Shown: piece by piece, positions 16,332 to 23,907 of the stretch | How the letters are laid out: each line of letters opens with the position of its first letter | How positions within the stretch are numbered: the stretch's first letter is position 1 | Source of the DNA: DATAEG01 sp051001975 | GTDB taxonomy: Bacteria; Actinomycetota; Actinomycetes; Mycobacteriales; Jatrophihabitantaceae | DNA length: 26,974 nt | Direction: 5' to 3' | NCBI GenBank assembly: GCA_051001975.1 | Contig: JBPCMU010000118.1 | Location: forward strand, 1-26,974 | Position numbers and translations under genes: made by a program | The notes under the pieces: generated by a model | Told to the model about the DNA's origin: nothing | What the model saw: only the letters and a program-made list of their open reading frames with translations | Database searches by the model: none

Positions 16332-16835
16332 TCAGGCGGACGATCCGCCGAGGGCGCCGCCGACGCCGACCACGACGAATCCGAGCAAGGTCAGCCACAG
16401 GCCGATCCCGGCGTGGTCGAACGGGCTCGCGTCATTCTTGCTCGTCAGCGAGTTGAGCGCGGCGTACACCAGCACGGCCCCGACGAGGCCGAGCAGCGGC
16501 GCGATGACACGGAAAGCGGTCCCTGCCGGGCTGGGGAGTACGGCGACGAATGCCGCGATGGCGGCGAGTCCGAACACGACCCACATCAGCCAACCGAACC
16601 ACGCGTGCGCGAGACCGGGCGCACCGTCCGGCTTCACAGCAGTGACGATGTCTTTCAGCTTCGTGTTCGCGCCGTCCGCGCTGTACCAGGGGGTGAAGAA
16701 ACCGATGATCGTCGCCGCGGCGCCCACGGTCGCGATGATCAGACCAGGCACGCTGGCGGCCGGTCGCTTGGCCGCCGGCATCTGGTAGGGATAGCTCATC
16801 GGGTAGCCGGGCGGCTGCGGATACGGCTGCATCAC
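16332..16835 (-). CDS. Four-helix membrane protein of unknown function
   Basis: About 167 residues. A Pro/Tyr-rich cytoplasmic N-terminus (QPYPQPPGYPMSYPYQMP) precedes four hydrophobic helices (about residues 28-48, 78-98, 105-128, 142-163), with a polar loop of about 30 residues between the first two. No known domain is recognised. The GTG at 16835 (or the following ATG) has a TAGTCT box ending six bases upstream and no ribosome binding site, so it probably heads a leaderless transcript. It lies 19 bases before pncB and so leads the minus-strand operon. Its function in NAD salvage, if any, is unknown. Confidence 0.75.
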   Translation of the reverse strand: MMQPYPQPPGYPMSYPYQMPAAKRPAASVPGLIIATVGAAATIIGFFTPWYSADGANTKLKDIVTAVKPDGAPGLAHAWFGWLMWVVFGLAAIAAFVAVLPSPAGTAFRVIAPLLGLVGAVLVYAALNSLTSKNDASPFDHAGIGLWLTLLGFVVVGVGGALGGSSA

Positions 16836-16888
16836 AGCGACAGACTAACCGCGGATAGTGCCGTCGGCAGAGGTGGGACTATGGGGGC

Positions 16889-17197
16889 ATGGCCACGCTG
16901 ACTCCCGAACGAACCGGGATGACCGAGACGGCCGAGCCGCAGGTCGACGAGGTCGTCGAACCCGACCGGCCCTGGCGCACGATCGTCTGGGACGACCCGA
17001 TCAACCTGATGAGCTACGTCACCCACGTCTTCATGACCGTGTTCGGCTACCCCAAGCAGAAGGCGACCGCGCTCATGCTGGACGTGCACGAGCGCGGCAA
17101 GGCGGTGGTGTCCTCCGGCACCCGCGAGCGCATGGAACTTGATGTGGCCAAGCTGCACGGGTTCGGCCTGTGGGCGACGCTCTCCCAGGATTCGTGA
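16889..17197 (+). CDS. clpS: ATP-dependent Clp protease adaptor ClpS
   Basis: 102 residues. ClpS binds proteins with bulky N-terminal residues and delivers them to the Clp chaperone-protease (N-end rule). After an unstructured N-terminal tail, the conserved core is clear: WRTIVWDDPINLMSYVTHVFMTVFGYPKQKA (including the DDPIN motif and the hydrophobic pocket), LMLDVHERGKAVVSSGTRERME and a final GLWATL. The ATG at 16889 was taken, and an in-frame ATG at residue 11 is possible. The stop overlaps the DUF2017 gene (GTGA), as in M. tuberculosis Rv1331-Rv1332. Confidence 0.95.
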   Translation: MATLTPERTGMTETAEPQVDEVVEPDRPWRTIVWDDPINLMSYVTHVFMTVFGYPKQKATALMLDVHERGKAVVSSGTRERMELDVAKLHGFGLWATLSQDS

Positions 17198-17658
17198 AGA
17201 TCACCCGGCGCGGCGGCACCGTCCGGCTGCGGCTGGCCGCTGCGGAGTCACAGACGCTGGACGCGGTGTTCGAAGATCTGGAGTCGGCGCTGGCCGGGCT
17301 GGGTCCGGGCGACGAGGTGTGGGACCGGTTGCACCCAGCCGCCTACGACGACGCCGAGGCCGCGAGTGAGTTCCGGGACCTGGTAGACGACGACGTCGAT
17401 GCCCAACGGGTCGAACGGATCGGCATGTGCCGGGCCGAGCTGGCCCAGTCCGGTGGCGACCTGCGGTTGGCGGAAGAGTCTCTAGATCGCTGGCTGGTGA
17501 CCGTGAACGACATTCGGTTGGCCATCGGCACCCGGATCGGCGTCACCGCGGACGACGACCCGGTCGACCCGGCGTTCGCCGAGGACCACGGGCGGTTGCT
17601 GTACGGCTGGCTCACCTGGTTACAGGACGCGCTGGTCACGACCGCGATGGGAGATTGA
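17194..17658 (+). CDS. DUF2017 family protein
   Basis: 154 residues. It matches the actinobacterial DUF2017 family found directly after clpS: FVKITRRGGTVRLRLAAAESQTL at the start, an acidic middle (LGPGDEVWDRLHPAAYDDAEAASEFRDL), and a C-terminal helix LLYGWLTWLQDALVTTAMG. The function is not established. Constant linkage to clpS suggests a role near protein turnover. GTG 17194 overlaps the clpS stop by four bases, which fixes the start. Its end overlaps the 3' end of the convergent SMP-30 gene by 23 bases. Confidence 0.9.
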   Translation: MKITRRGGTVRLRLAAAESQTLDAVFEDLESALAGLGPGDEVWDRLHPAAYDDAEAASEFRDLVDDDVDAQRVERIGMCRAELAQSGGDLRLAEESLDRWLVTVNDIRLAIGTRIGVTADDDPVDPAFAEDHGRLLYGWLTWLQDALVTTAMGD

Positions 17659-18586
17659 GGAACACCGAGTAGATCGACGTGCTGGCCGCCATGAACAGGC
17701 GGTTGCCGGCCGGGCCACCGAAGCAGAGGTTGGCGCACATCTCGGGGAGCACGATCTGGCCGATGAGCGTCCCGTCGGTGGCGAAGGCGTGCACACCGTC
17801 GTAGCCGTCGCCGCCGCCGGCCGCCGCCCACAAAGTGCCATCCGGCGTGCAGCGGATGCCGTCGGAACTCCCGGGATCCATCGACACGAACACGCGGCCA
17901 TTGCGCGGCAAACCATCGGCCATCTCATACACATGGATGCTCTTCGTGGCCCCGGAGTCGACGACATAGAGCAACGACTCGTCCGGGGAGAAGCACAGGC
18001 CGTTCGGACCCTCGAGCTCGGTGATCGCTGCATGCAGTTCGCCTGATGCGGGATCGAGCCGATAGAGGGTTCTGGGTAGCTGCAGCGGGCCGCGGCGGCC
18101 CTCGTAGTCCGACATCGAGCCGTAGCCCGGGTCGCTGAACCACACAGTTCCGTCTACGGCGACGATGACGTCGTTCGGTGCGTTCAGCGCGGTGCCGTCG
18201 AAGGTGTCGGCCAGCACGGTGACCGACCCGTCGAGCTCGGTTCGGGTCACCCGGCGGGTCAGGTGCTCACAGGTGACCAGCCGACCGGTTCGGTCTCGGG
18301 TGTTGCCGTTCGCGTTCTGCGACGGTTGGCGGAACACCGAAACGGTGCCGCTCTGCTCGTCCCACCGCAGCATCTGGTCGTTCGGGATGTCGCTCCACAC
18401 CAGGCAGCGGTGATCGCCAAACCACACCGGCCCTTCGGCCCAGCGGTATCCGGTGGCCAGCCGCTCGACGGCGGCGTTCTGCATGAGGTACTGCTCGAAG
18501 CGCGGGTCCAGGGCACGCAGCGCCGGATCGGGATAGCGCTGCGGCGCGCCGGACCAACGTGCAGCGGGAAGAGGTGGGAACGGCAC
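17636..18586 (-). CDS. SMP-30/gluconolactonase family hydrolase
   Basis: About 316 residues forming a six-bladed beta-propeller that hydrolyses sugar-acid lactones with a divalent metal. Family landmarks: RWAEGPVWFGDHRCLVWSDIPNDQMLRWDE near the N-terminus (Glu is a metal ligand), NANGNTRDRTGRLVTCEH, LNAPNDVIVAVDGTVWFSDPGYG (Asn-Asp ligands), LEGPNGLCFSPDESLLYVVDSG and SSDGIRCTPDGTLWAAAG. The frame stays open far upstream, but homology begins near QRYPDPALRALDPRF. I took the GTG at 18586, which leaves a normal family length. There is no clear ribosome binding site and the exact start is uncertain. The gene diverges from the SDR at 18639, and the two may act on related sugars. Confidence 0.88.
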   Translation of the reverse strand: MPFPPLPAARWSGAPQRYPDPALRALDPRFEQYLMQNAAVERLATGYRWAEGPVWFGDHRCLVWSDIPNDQMLRWDEQSGTVSVFRQPSQNANGNTRDRTGRLVTCEHLTRRVTRTELDGSVTVLADTFDGTALNAPNDVIVAVDGTVWFSDPGYGSMSDYEGRRGPLQLPRTLYRLDPASGELHAAITELEGPNGLCFSPDESLLYVVDSGATKSIHVYEMADGLPRNGRVFVSMDPGSSDGIRCTPDGTLWAAAGGGDGYDGVHAFATDGTLIGQIVLPEMCANLCFGGPAGNRLFMAASTSIYSVFLNLPSRS

Positions 18587-18638
18587 GGCAGGATGATGAC
18601 AGAGTCGGGGGTGCAGCGCGCAACCGCGGGAGGATGGC

Positions 18639-19388
18639 ATGGTCGAAGAAGCTGGCCGGGTGGCCGTTGTCACCGGTGGTGGCAGCGGCATCGGCGCAGG
18701 TGTCGCGCTGGCCCTGGCTGCGGACGGGTGGACCGTGATGCTGGCCGGCCGGCGGCCCGAGGCGTTGCAATCGGTTGCCGACCAGCACGAGCGGCTGGGG
18801 TTCGTCGTCGCTGACGTGACCGACGAACATGACGTGCACAGGTTGTTCGAAGCGACGGTCGAGCAGTACGGCCGGCTGGATCTGCTGTTCAACAATGCCG
18901 GTGCGGGCGCGCCCGCCCGGGCAATGGACGAGATCCCGTTGCAGGAGTGGAACCACGTCGTCGCGGTCAACCTGACCGGCGTATTCCTCTGCACCCGCGA
19001 AGCCTTCGGGGTGATGCGCCGGCAGCGGCCGCAGGGTGGCCGGATCATCAACAACGGCTCGATCTCCGCGCACGCGCCACGACCGCAATCGCCGGCCTAC
19101 ACGGCGACCAAGCATGCGGTCACCGGCCTGACCAAATCGACCTCGCTGGACGGCCGGCCGTTCAGCATCGCCTGCGGACAGCTCGACATCGGCAACGCCG
19201 CGACCAACATGACCACGGTGATGGCAGAGGGTGTCCTACAGGCCGACGGCAGCCTGCGCGCCGAGCCCCGGATCGCGGTCAGCGATGTCGCGCGCGCGGT
19301 GGTCTACATGGCCAGTCTCCCGACATCCGCGAACGTCGCGACGCTGACGGTGATGGCGACAGCCATGCCCTTCGTAGGCCGCGGCTGA
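18639..19388 (+). CDS. Short-chain dehydrogenase/reductase (SDR)
   Basis: 249 residues, a classical SDR with NAD(P) as cofactor. The Rossmann glycine motif TGGGSGIGAG is at about residues 10-19, followed by AGRRPEAL (Arg suggests NADP preference), the DVTD adenine-binding segment, NNAGAGAP and the catalytic Ser-Tyr-Lys set in NNGSIS and YTATKHA. GGGAGG lies just before the ATG. The next gene overlaps the stop by one base (TGATG). The substrate is unknown. Divergence from the SMP-30 lactonase gene hints at sugar or sugar-acid metabolism. Confidence 0.93.
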   Translation: MVEEAGRVAVVTGGGSGIGAGVALALAADGWTVMLAGRRPEALQSVADQHERLGFVVADVTDEHDVHRLFEATVEQYGRLDLLFNNAGAGAPARAMDEIPLQEWNHVVAVNLTGVFLCTREAFGVMRRQRPQGGRIINNGSISAHAPRPQSPAYTATKHAVTGLTKSTSLDGRPFSIACGQLDIGNAATNMTTVMAEGVLQADGSLRAEPRIAVSDVARAVVYMASLPTSANVATLTVMATAMPFVGRG

Positions 19389-20071
19389 TGCGGATCATCG
19401 CGCACCGAGGCCGTCACGATGCGCACCGGGAGAACTCGCTGGGTGCCTTGCACGACGCGTTCAGCACCGGTGCGGATGCTGCCGAACTCGACGTGCGGCT
19501 GAGTCGCGACGGGGTGCCGGTACTCGCCCATGACGGCCTGCAGTGGCACGGACCGATCCCGCACGTGGTCGCCTGGTCGTCGGCCCGCGGGCTGTCCTTC
19601 CTGGCCCGGCTGGAGCAGGTGCTCGCCGAACCACTCCCGCCCGGCCGCGACCTTCCGATCGTGCTGGACGTGAAGCGCGCCGGGCAGTTCGCCGCGGTGG
19701 CTGCGTTCTGCCTCGAGCACACCGCGGCTCCCGGCGCCATCGCACTATGGTGCCGCGATCGCGCGCAGGTGTCCGCTCTGGCGCGGCGCGCGGAGTTCGG
19801 CGAACTGGCGCTGCTGCCGCGCGGCTACGGCGCGAACGACACCCTGCAATATCTGGACGACGCCGCTGCCTGCGGATCGTCGGCGGTGAGCCTGCACCCG
19901 GAGGTCATCGGCTCCTATCTCGTCGAGGCCGCCCATCAGCGCGGGATGCGTGCCTATGCCTGGATCCGCTCACCGGCCGATCACGCGCCTGCGGTGCAGA
20001 TGGGCATCGACGGGCTGGTCACCGACTGGGTGGACGACGCGCGCCTGGCTGTCGGGCTCCCGCCCAGCTGA
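19388..20071 (+). CDS. Glycerophosphodiester phosphodiesterase
   Basis: 227 residues, with a TIM-barrel GDPD domain that hydrolyses glycerophosphodiesters to glycerol 3-phosphate and an alcohol. Metal-binding and catalytic motifs are at the N-terminus: IIAHRG (first catalytic His), HRENSLGAL (Glu), AELDVRLSRDGVPVLAHD (Glu-Asp and second His). The end has the typical AYAWIRSPADHAPAVQMGIDGLVTDW. It is shorter than many members (about 250-300) and has no signal peptide, so it is probably cytoplasmic. The ATG overlaps the SDR stop by one base. Its stop abuts that of the convergent gene at 20072. Confidence 0.92.
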   Translation: MRIIAHRGRHDAHRENSLGALHDAFSTGADAAELDVRLSRDGVPVLAHDGLQWHGPIPHVVAWSSARGLSFLARLEQVLAEPLPPGRDLPIVLDVKRAGQFAAVAAFCLEHTAAPGAIALWCRDRAQVSALARRAEFGELALLPRGYGANDTLQYLDDAAACGSSAVSLHPEVIGSYLVEAAHQRGMRAYAWIRSPADHAPAVQMGIDGLVTDWVDDARLAVGLPPS

Positions 20072-20950
20072 TCACGGCGTGGCCGGCTCCGGCGTCTGGT
20101 ACTCCTTGGTGCGCCGCCACAACGGTGTGTAGACGTACCGGACCAGCAGGTAGCCGACCACGACGAAGCCAGCAATGCCGACAGCCGTATTGCGCAGCGC
20201 GGCCGCCCAGGACTCGTTCTGGCCGGGGGCTTTCGTCACCCAGTAAGGGCCGCCCCAGCTCAGGTCCAGCGGTGCATGCTTCACCAACCGGGCCCAGATG
20301 AACCACGCGAAGATGCGCCCACCGCCGTAGAAGAAGTAGGCGCGGTACATCGCCAGCAGGGTCCGGTCCGACAGCTTGAACGTGCGGCGCAACCACGGCC
20401 AGAACGGGTCGGAGGTGGTGACCGTCGAGAAGAAGAACTTCCGGGACAGCGCCTTGTAGTTGGCCAGCACGATGCACAGCCAGAACAGGTCCCAGGCGCC
20501 ACCGAGACTGGAGTAGTACGCGGCCGCGTCGCCGTACCGACCCTGCTGCGCGGCGTAGGCCCACATCCCGGTCGTGTAGTGCTGGGTGGTGAACGGGAAG
20601 AACACCATCGTGCCGATGCTGTCGAACATGTCGGTGAGGACGTGCGCCGCGGTGCCGAGCAGGAGGCCGATCGCCCACTCCCGGCTCTTGAACGCCCACA
20701 ACACGACCAGCGAAATCACCACAGCGAAGAAGATCGTGTGGGTGAAGCCGACGCCGGGGAAGCCGCGGTGATAGCGCCACGGCCGCTGCTCGGCGGTGAA
20801 ATTGAGCGGGCCGAGATGGAAGCCGTACACCGGCAGCTTGGTGAGCAGGTCCGGCGCAAGGCAGCCGAGCAGCACCGCGGTGTAGGAGACCTTCACCTTC
20901 ACGTGCCGCTGGATGACGTAGCTCTCCAGCTCGTGCGCGGCCCAGCTCAT
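20072..20950 (-). CDS. YdjM-like membrane-bound metal-dependent hydrolase
   Basis: 292 residues. The pattern of the YdjM family is visible: AAHELESYVIQRHVKVKVSYTAVLLGCLAPDL (His and Pro-Asp), YHRGFPGVGFTHTIFFAVV (HRG...TH) and LLLGTAAHVLTDMFDS (His and Asp) are the putative metal ligands. Several hydrophobic helices are spread along the chain and one lies near the C-terminus. The family is annotated as inner-membrane hydrolases, but its physiological substrate is unsettled. The ATG at 20950 overlaps the stop of the small membrane protein gene (ATGA), so the two are an operon. It converges on the glycerophosphodiesterase gene with no spacer. Confidence 0.8.
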   Translation of the reverse strand: MSWAAHELESYVIQRHVKVKVSYTAVLLGCLAPDLLTKLPVYGFHLGPLNFTAEQRPWRYHRGFPGVGFTHTIFFAVVISLVVLWAFKSREWAIGLLLGTAAHVLTDMFDSIGTMVFFPFTTQHYTTGMWAYAAQQGRYGDAAAYYSSLGGAWDLFWLCIVLANYKALSRKFFFSTVTTSDPFWPWLRRTFKLSDRTLLAMYRAYFFYGGGRIFAWFIWARLVKHAPLDLSWGGPYWVTKAPGQNESWAAALRNTAVGIAGFVVVGYLLVRYVYTPLWRRTKEYQTPEPATP

Positions 20951-21162
20951 GGCTCGCTCCGCTCGCGGCGGCCCGCCAGATGATCCTGGATGCGCCCGAC
21001 CACGACGACGCTGACGACGATCAGCGCGGGGCCGCAGATCCAGTTCAGTACCGGCGTGGTGAACAGGATGCCACCGCCGATCAACAGCACCAGACCGACG
21101 GCGTAGCCAAGGCGGTCCGAGCGGGCAGGCGGCAGGTCTGCATCCGCGGGCTGGGCAGTCAC
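20947..21162 (-). CDS. Small two-helix membrane protein
   Basis: 71 residues. A short acidic/Pro N-terminus is followed by two hydrophobic segments (about residues 20-36 and 40-56) and a basic cytoplasmic tail (RIQDHLAGRRERSEP). No family is recognised. It resembles the short TMEM-like membrane proteins common in actinobacteria, but I cannot assign a role. The GTG at 21162 is chosen because a TAGTCT box ends seven bases upstream, which fits a leaderless start. The stop overlaps the YdjM-like gene by four bases. Confidence 0.65.
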   Translation of the reverse strand: MTAQPADADLPPARSDRLGYAVGLVLLIGGGILFTTPVLNWICGPALIVVSVVVVGRIQDHLAGRRERSEP

Positions 21163-21218
21163 GGCAGGCAGACTAACTCGCCCGGCAGACCAGGTACTTG
21201 GACCGGTAATCTGGTTGG

Positions 21219-21638
21219 GTGCTGACCATCGACCGGGCAACGCATGACGCGATCGTCGCGCATGCACGCAGGGACCACCCGGACGAGGCCTGTGGCGTGG
21301 TGAGCGGAGCCGAGGGCAGCGACCGGCCGACCCGGCTGGTGCCGATGCTCAACGCCGCGATGTCGCCCACGTTCTACGAGTTCGACAGCCAGGACCTGCT
21401 CAACCTCTACAAGGAGATGGACGAGCTCGGCGAGGAGCCGGTCGTCATCTATCACTCACACACCGCGACCGAGGCGTACCCGTCCCGGATGGACATCTCG
21501 CTCGCCCAGGAGCCCGGCGCGCACTACGTATTGGTGTCCACCCGCGAGCCCGAGCCGGCGGTCGATTTTCGCTCGTACCGCATCATCGACGGTAAGGTCA
21601 CGGAGGAACCAGTCGAGGTGGTGGATCGCCATGAGTGA
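21219..21638 (+). CDS. mec: JAMM/MPN metalloprotease (Mec, CysO-cysteine peptidase)
   Basis: 139 residues. Mec cleaves cysteine from the C-terminus of the CysO-cysteine adduct, the last step of the CysO-dependent cysteine pathway described in M. tuberculosis. The zinc JAMM motif is complete: Glu23 (PDEACGVV) and HSHTATEAYPSRMD with His79, His81, Ser89 and Asp92. The GTG at 21219 has a TAATCT box six bases upstream and no ribosome binding site, which suggests leaderless expression. In M. tuberculosis mec, cysO and cysM are tightly packed. Here cysO starts 247 bases later, behind a small ORF and hairpins. Confidence 0.94.
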   Translation: MLTIDRATHDAIVAHARRDHPDEACGVVSGAEGSDRPTRLVPMLNAAMSPTFYEFDSQDLLNLYKEMDELGEEPVVIYHSHTATEAYPSRMDISLAQEPGAHYVLVSTREPEPAVDFRSYRIIDGKVTEEPVEVVDRHE

Positions 21639-21685
21639 GCATCGTCGCGAGCGCCACGCTCGCGCGAAGAGCAATGTCGTAGCGC

Positions 21686-21781
21686 ATGAGATTTCCATCC
21701 AGCGCGTGCTGCTCACCCATACCGTCGCCGAAGTCGTCTACGACTGTCGCTGATCGTCCCGCCGGCACCGCCGGCGCGTGA
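21686..21781 (+). CDS. Possible Cys-containing leader peptide upstream of cysO-cysM
   Basis: A 31-residue open frame starting MRFPSSACCSPIPSPK has tandem Cys codons (TGC TGC) at positions 8-9. It ends about 100 bases before cysO, with hairpins directly around and after its stop. Small Cys-rich leader ORFs upstream of sulfur-metabolism genes are known in mycobacteria and streptomycetes and act in cysteine-responsive attenuation. By position this could be another. There is no strong ribosome binding site. A different overlapping small ORF at 21631-21753 (40 residues, coupled to the mec stop) competes for the same region. Either or neither may be translated. Confidence 0.3.
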   Translation: MRFPSSACCSPIPSPKSSTTVADRPAGTAGA

Positions 21782-21804
21782 GCTCGGTCGTCCTTTCGGG
21801 ACGA
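21761..21804 (+). promoter_or_regulatory. Two hairpins in the mec-cysO spacer
   Basis: GCCGGC (21761-21766) pairs with GCCGGC (21770-21775) around three bases. TCGTCC (21788-21793) pairs with GGACGA (21799-21804) around TTTCG. The second could act as a terminator or attenuator between mec and cysO, but no U-run follows. A perfect TTGACA at 21823-21828 downstream might be the -35 of a cysO promoter, although no good -10 follows at the usual spacing. Confidence 0.35.
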
Positions 21805-21885
21805 ATCCGCTGCCGCCCGGTGTTGACATCCATGACGCACGTTTTCCCTTTGCCGAACGCACGACTAACTCAGGAGCGCATTCCG

Positions 21886-22161
21886 ATGGCCATCCAGGTC
21901 AAGATACCTACCATTCTCCGCACCTACACCGGCGGTGAGAAGAACGTCGAGGCCTCCGGAGGCACGCTCAGTGCGCTGGTCGACGATCTCGACACCCGGC
22001 ACGAGGGGCTCAAGGGTCGGTTGCTCACCGACGAGGGCAGCCTGCACCGGTTCGTGAACGTCTACGTCAACGACGAGGACGTCCGGTTCACCGGATCGCT
22101 GGACACCCCGCTCAAGGACGGCGACGCCGTGACGATTCTGCCGGCAGTCGCCGGAGGCTGA
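21886..22161 (+). CDS. cysO: CysO sulfur-carrier protein (MoaD/ThiS family)
   Basis: 91 residues, a ubiquitin-like beta-grasp protein whose C-terminal Gly-Gly is thiocarboxylated and carries sulfide for cysteine synthesis. Family features: VKIPTILRTYTGG at the start, RFVNVYVNDEDVRFTGSLDTPLKDGDAVTILPAVAGG at the end, with the required terminal GG. AGGAG lies nine bases before the ATG. It is two bases from cysM, as expected for the mec-cysO-cysM module. The partner MoeZ-type activating enzyme is not in the window. Confidence 0.96.
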   Translation: MAIQVKIPTILRTYTGGEKNVEASGGTLSALVDDLDTRHEGLKGRLLTDEGSLHRFVNVYVNDEDVRFTGSLDTPLKDGDAVTILPAVAGG

Positions 22162-22163
22162 GA

Positions 22164-23123
22164 ATGAGATACGACTCCCTGCTCGACTCGGTGGGGGATA
22201 CCCCGCTGGTCGGTCTTCCGCGGCTCTCCCCCCGCTGGGAGGGGCCGAATCCGGTGCGGCTGTGGGCCAAACTTGAGGACCGTAACCCGACCGGCTCGAT
22301 CAAGGACCGCACCGCATTCGCGATGGTGGCCGACGCCGAGCGCAGCGGCCGGCTGACTCCGGGCGCGACGATCCTGGAACCGACCTCGGGCAACACCGGC
22401 ATCTCGCTCGCGATGGTGGCCCGCCTCCGCGGGTACGGGCTGGTCTGTGTGATGCCGGAGAACACCTCGTCCGAGCGCCGCGCGTTGCTGGAGATGCACG
22501 GCGCGCGGATCATCCTCTCGCCGGCGGCCGGCGGATCGAATGAAGCCGTCTCGGTCGCCAAACGACTGGCCACCGAGAATCCGGACTGGGTGCTGCTCTA
22601 CCAGTACGGCAACCCGGCGAACGCGCAGGCGCACTTCGACGGCACCGGGCCCGAGCTACTACGCGATCTTCCGACGATCACCCATTTCGTCGCGGGGCTG
22701 GGCACCACCGGCACCCTGATGGGCGCCGGGCGATTCCTGCGCGAGAAGGTGCCGGATATCGAGATCGTCGCCGCCGAGCCGCGGTACGGCGACCTCGTCT
22801 ACGGTCTGCGCAACATCGACGAGGGCTTCGTCCCCGAGCTGTACGACGAGTCCGTGCTGTCCACCCGGTACTCGGTGACCTCCTACGACGCGCTACGGCG
22901 TACCCGTGAGCTGGTCGAGCACGAGGGCATCTTCGCCGGAATCTCCAGTGGCGCGATCCTGCACGCTGCGCTCGGCGTCGCTGACCGGATCGCTGCCCGT
23001 GACGAACGGGCGGACATCGCGTTCGTCGTCTGCGACGGCGGCTGGAAGTACCTGTCCACCGGCGCGTACGAAGGCTCCCTGCAACAGGCCTCGGAGAAGC
23101 TCGAGGGCCAGCTCTGGGCCTGA
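22164..23123 (+). CDS. cysM: CysO-dependent O-phosphoserine sulfhydrylase (cysteine synthase CysM)
   Basis: 319 residues, a PLP fold-type II enzyme. In mycobacteria CysM uses O-phosphoserine and CysO thiocarboxylate to form CysO-cysteine. Visible features: the PLP Lys47 in NPTGSIKDRTA, the substrate loop TSGNTGIS (74-81), GLGTTGTLMGAGRFL for phosphate binding, and GISSGA. The C-terminal CDGGWKYLSTGAYEG extension resembles the active-site-covering tail of mycobacterial CysM. The spacing to cysO is two bases. A strong hairpin terminator follows. Confidence 0.95.
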   Translation: MRYDSLLDSVGDTPLVGLPRLSPRWEGPNPVRLWAKLEDRNPTGSIKDRTAFAMVADAERSGRLTPGATILEPTSGNTGISLAMVARLRGYGLVCVMPENTSSERRALLEMHGARIILSPAAGGSNEAVSVAKRLATENPDWVLLYQYGNPANAQAHFDGTGPELLRDLPTITHFVAGLGTTGTLMGAGRFLREKVPDIEIVAAEPRYGDLVYGLRNIDEGFVPELYDESVLSTRYSVTSYDALRRTRELVEHEGIFAGISSGAILHAALGVADRIAARDERADIAFVVCDGGWKYLSTGAYEGSLQQASEKLEGQLWA

Positions 23124-23131
23124 CTTTCCGC

Positions 23132-23181
23132 GATGATCAAGGCACTCAGCCGGCAATCGCCGGCCGGGTGCCTTGATCATC
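23132..23181 (+). terminator. Long hairpin terminator after cysM
   Basis: GATGATCAAGGCAC (23132-23145) and GTGCCTTGATCATC (23168-23181) are perfectly complementary over 14 bases. The loop itself contains a smaller GCCGGC/GCCGGC hairpin. There is no T-run, as is usual for actinobacterial terminators. It separates the cysteine operon from the rhomboid-murI operon. Being symmetric, it could stop transcription from either side. Confidence 0.85.
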
Positions 23182-23217
23182 TCAGGAAGTTGGAGGGGAT
23201 TAACTACTCTGGGCAGC

Positions 23218-23907
23218 GTGACCATTCCGACCAGCGCCCCGACCCCACGCGAGAGCAGGCGGAAGGTTCTCGCGCGTCGGTTCGACCACCAGACCTGGAG
23301 CGGATCGCTGGCGATCATGCTGGCGATCACCGCCGGGCTCTGGGTGATCGAGATCATCAACGAGACTGACGGTCATCACCTGGACCGGTTCGGGCTGACG
23401 CCGCGAATGCCGTCCGGGCTGGAAGGCATCGCGACGATGCCGTTCCTGCACGCCAACGCCGGTCATCTGGCGGCCAACATGTTCCCGTTCCTGATCGTCG
23501 GATGGGTGGTGCTGGTCGGCGGCACGCGCGAGTTCTTGCTCAGCACAGTGGTCATCATGGCGCTCGGCGGCGCGCTTACCTGGGTGGTCGGCCCGTCGGC
23601 CACGATCGTCGGCGCGAGCGCGCTTGTTTTCGGCTGGCTGGGCTACCTCATCGGCCGGGCGATCTTCACTCGACGCATCGTGTGGATCGTGGTCGCTGTC
23701 GGGATGCTGCTGTTCTTCGGCGGGCTGTTCACCGGCCTGCTGCCCACCTCGTCGCACAACTACGTTGCCTGGCAGGCGCACGTCTGCGGTTTCGCCGCCG
23801 GCGTGCTCTCCGGCTGGTGGCTGCACCCGCGCAAGGGCGACGACCGCTACCTCGCGCTGCGGGTCGGGCGGAAGTCGAAAGCGGCCGGCTCCGATGCCGA
23901 TAGCTGA
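23218..23907 (+). CDS. Rhomboid-family intramembrane serine protease
   Basis: 229 residues with about six transmembrane helices. It cleaves membrane proteins within the bilayer. The HANAGHLAANMFPF motif (Asn87), the catalytic serine in the GxSx motif VGASALVFGWLGY (Ser134), and the catalytic His188 in AHVCGFAAGVLSGW are present, so the enzyme should be active. The GTG at 23218 has a TACTCT box ending seven bases upstream and no nearby ribosome binding site, pointing to a leaderless start. The gene overlaps murI by 14 bases. The order rhomboid-murI matches M. tuberculosis Rv1337-Rv1338. Substrates are unknown. Confidence 0.93.
   Translation: MTIPTSAPTPRESRRKVLARRFDHQTWSGSLAIMLAITAGLWVIEIINETDGHHLDRFGLTPRMPSGLEGIATMPFLHANAGHLAANMFPFLIVGWVVLVGGTREFLLSTVVIMALGGALTWVVGPSATIVGASALVFGWLGYLIGRAIFTRRIVWIVVAVGMLLFFGGLFTGLLPTSSHNYVAWQAHVCGFAAGVLSGWWLHPRKGDDRYLALRVGRKSKAAGSDADS

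Noticed and set aside
18587..19054. Upstream extension of the SMP-30 frame into the SDR gene
   Set aside because: The extension has no homology and overlaps a clear SDR on the other strand. Family similarity begins near 18560.
23133..23369. Small ORF starting inside the cysM terminator
   Set aside because: Its first codons are the terminator stem and the rest is out of frame with the rhomboid gene.
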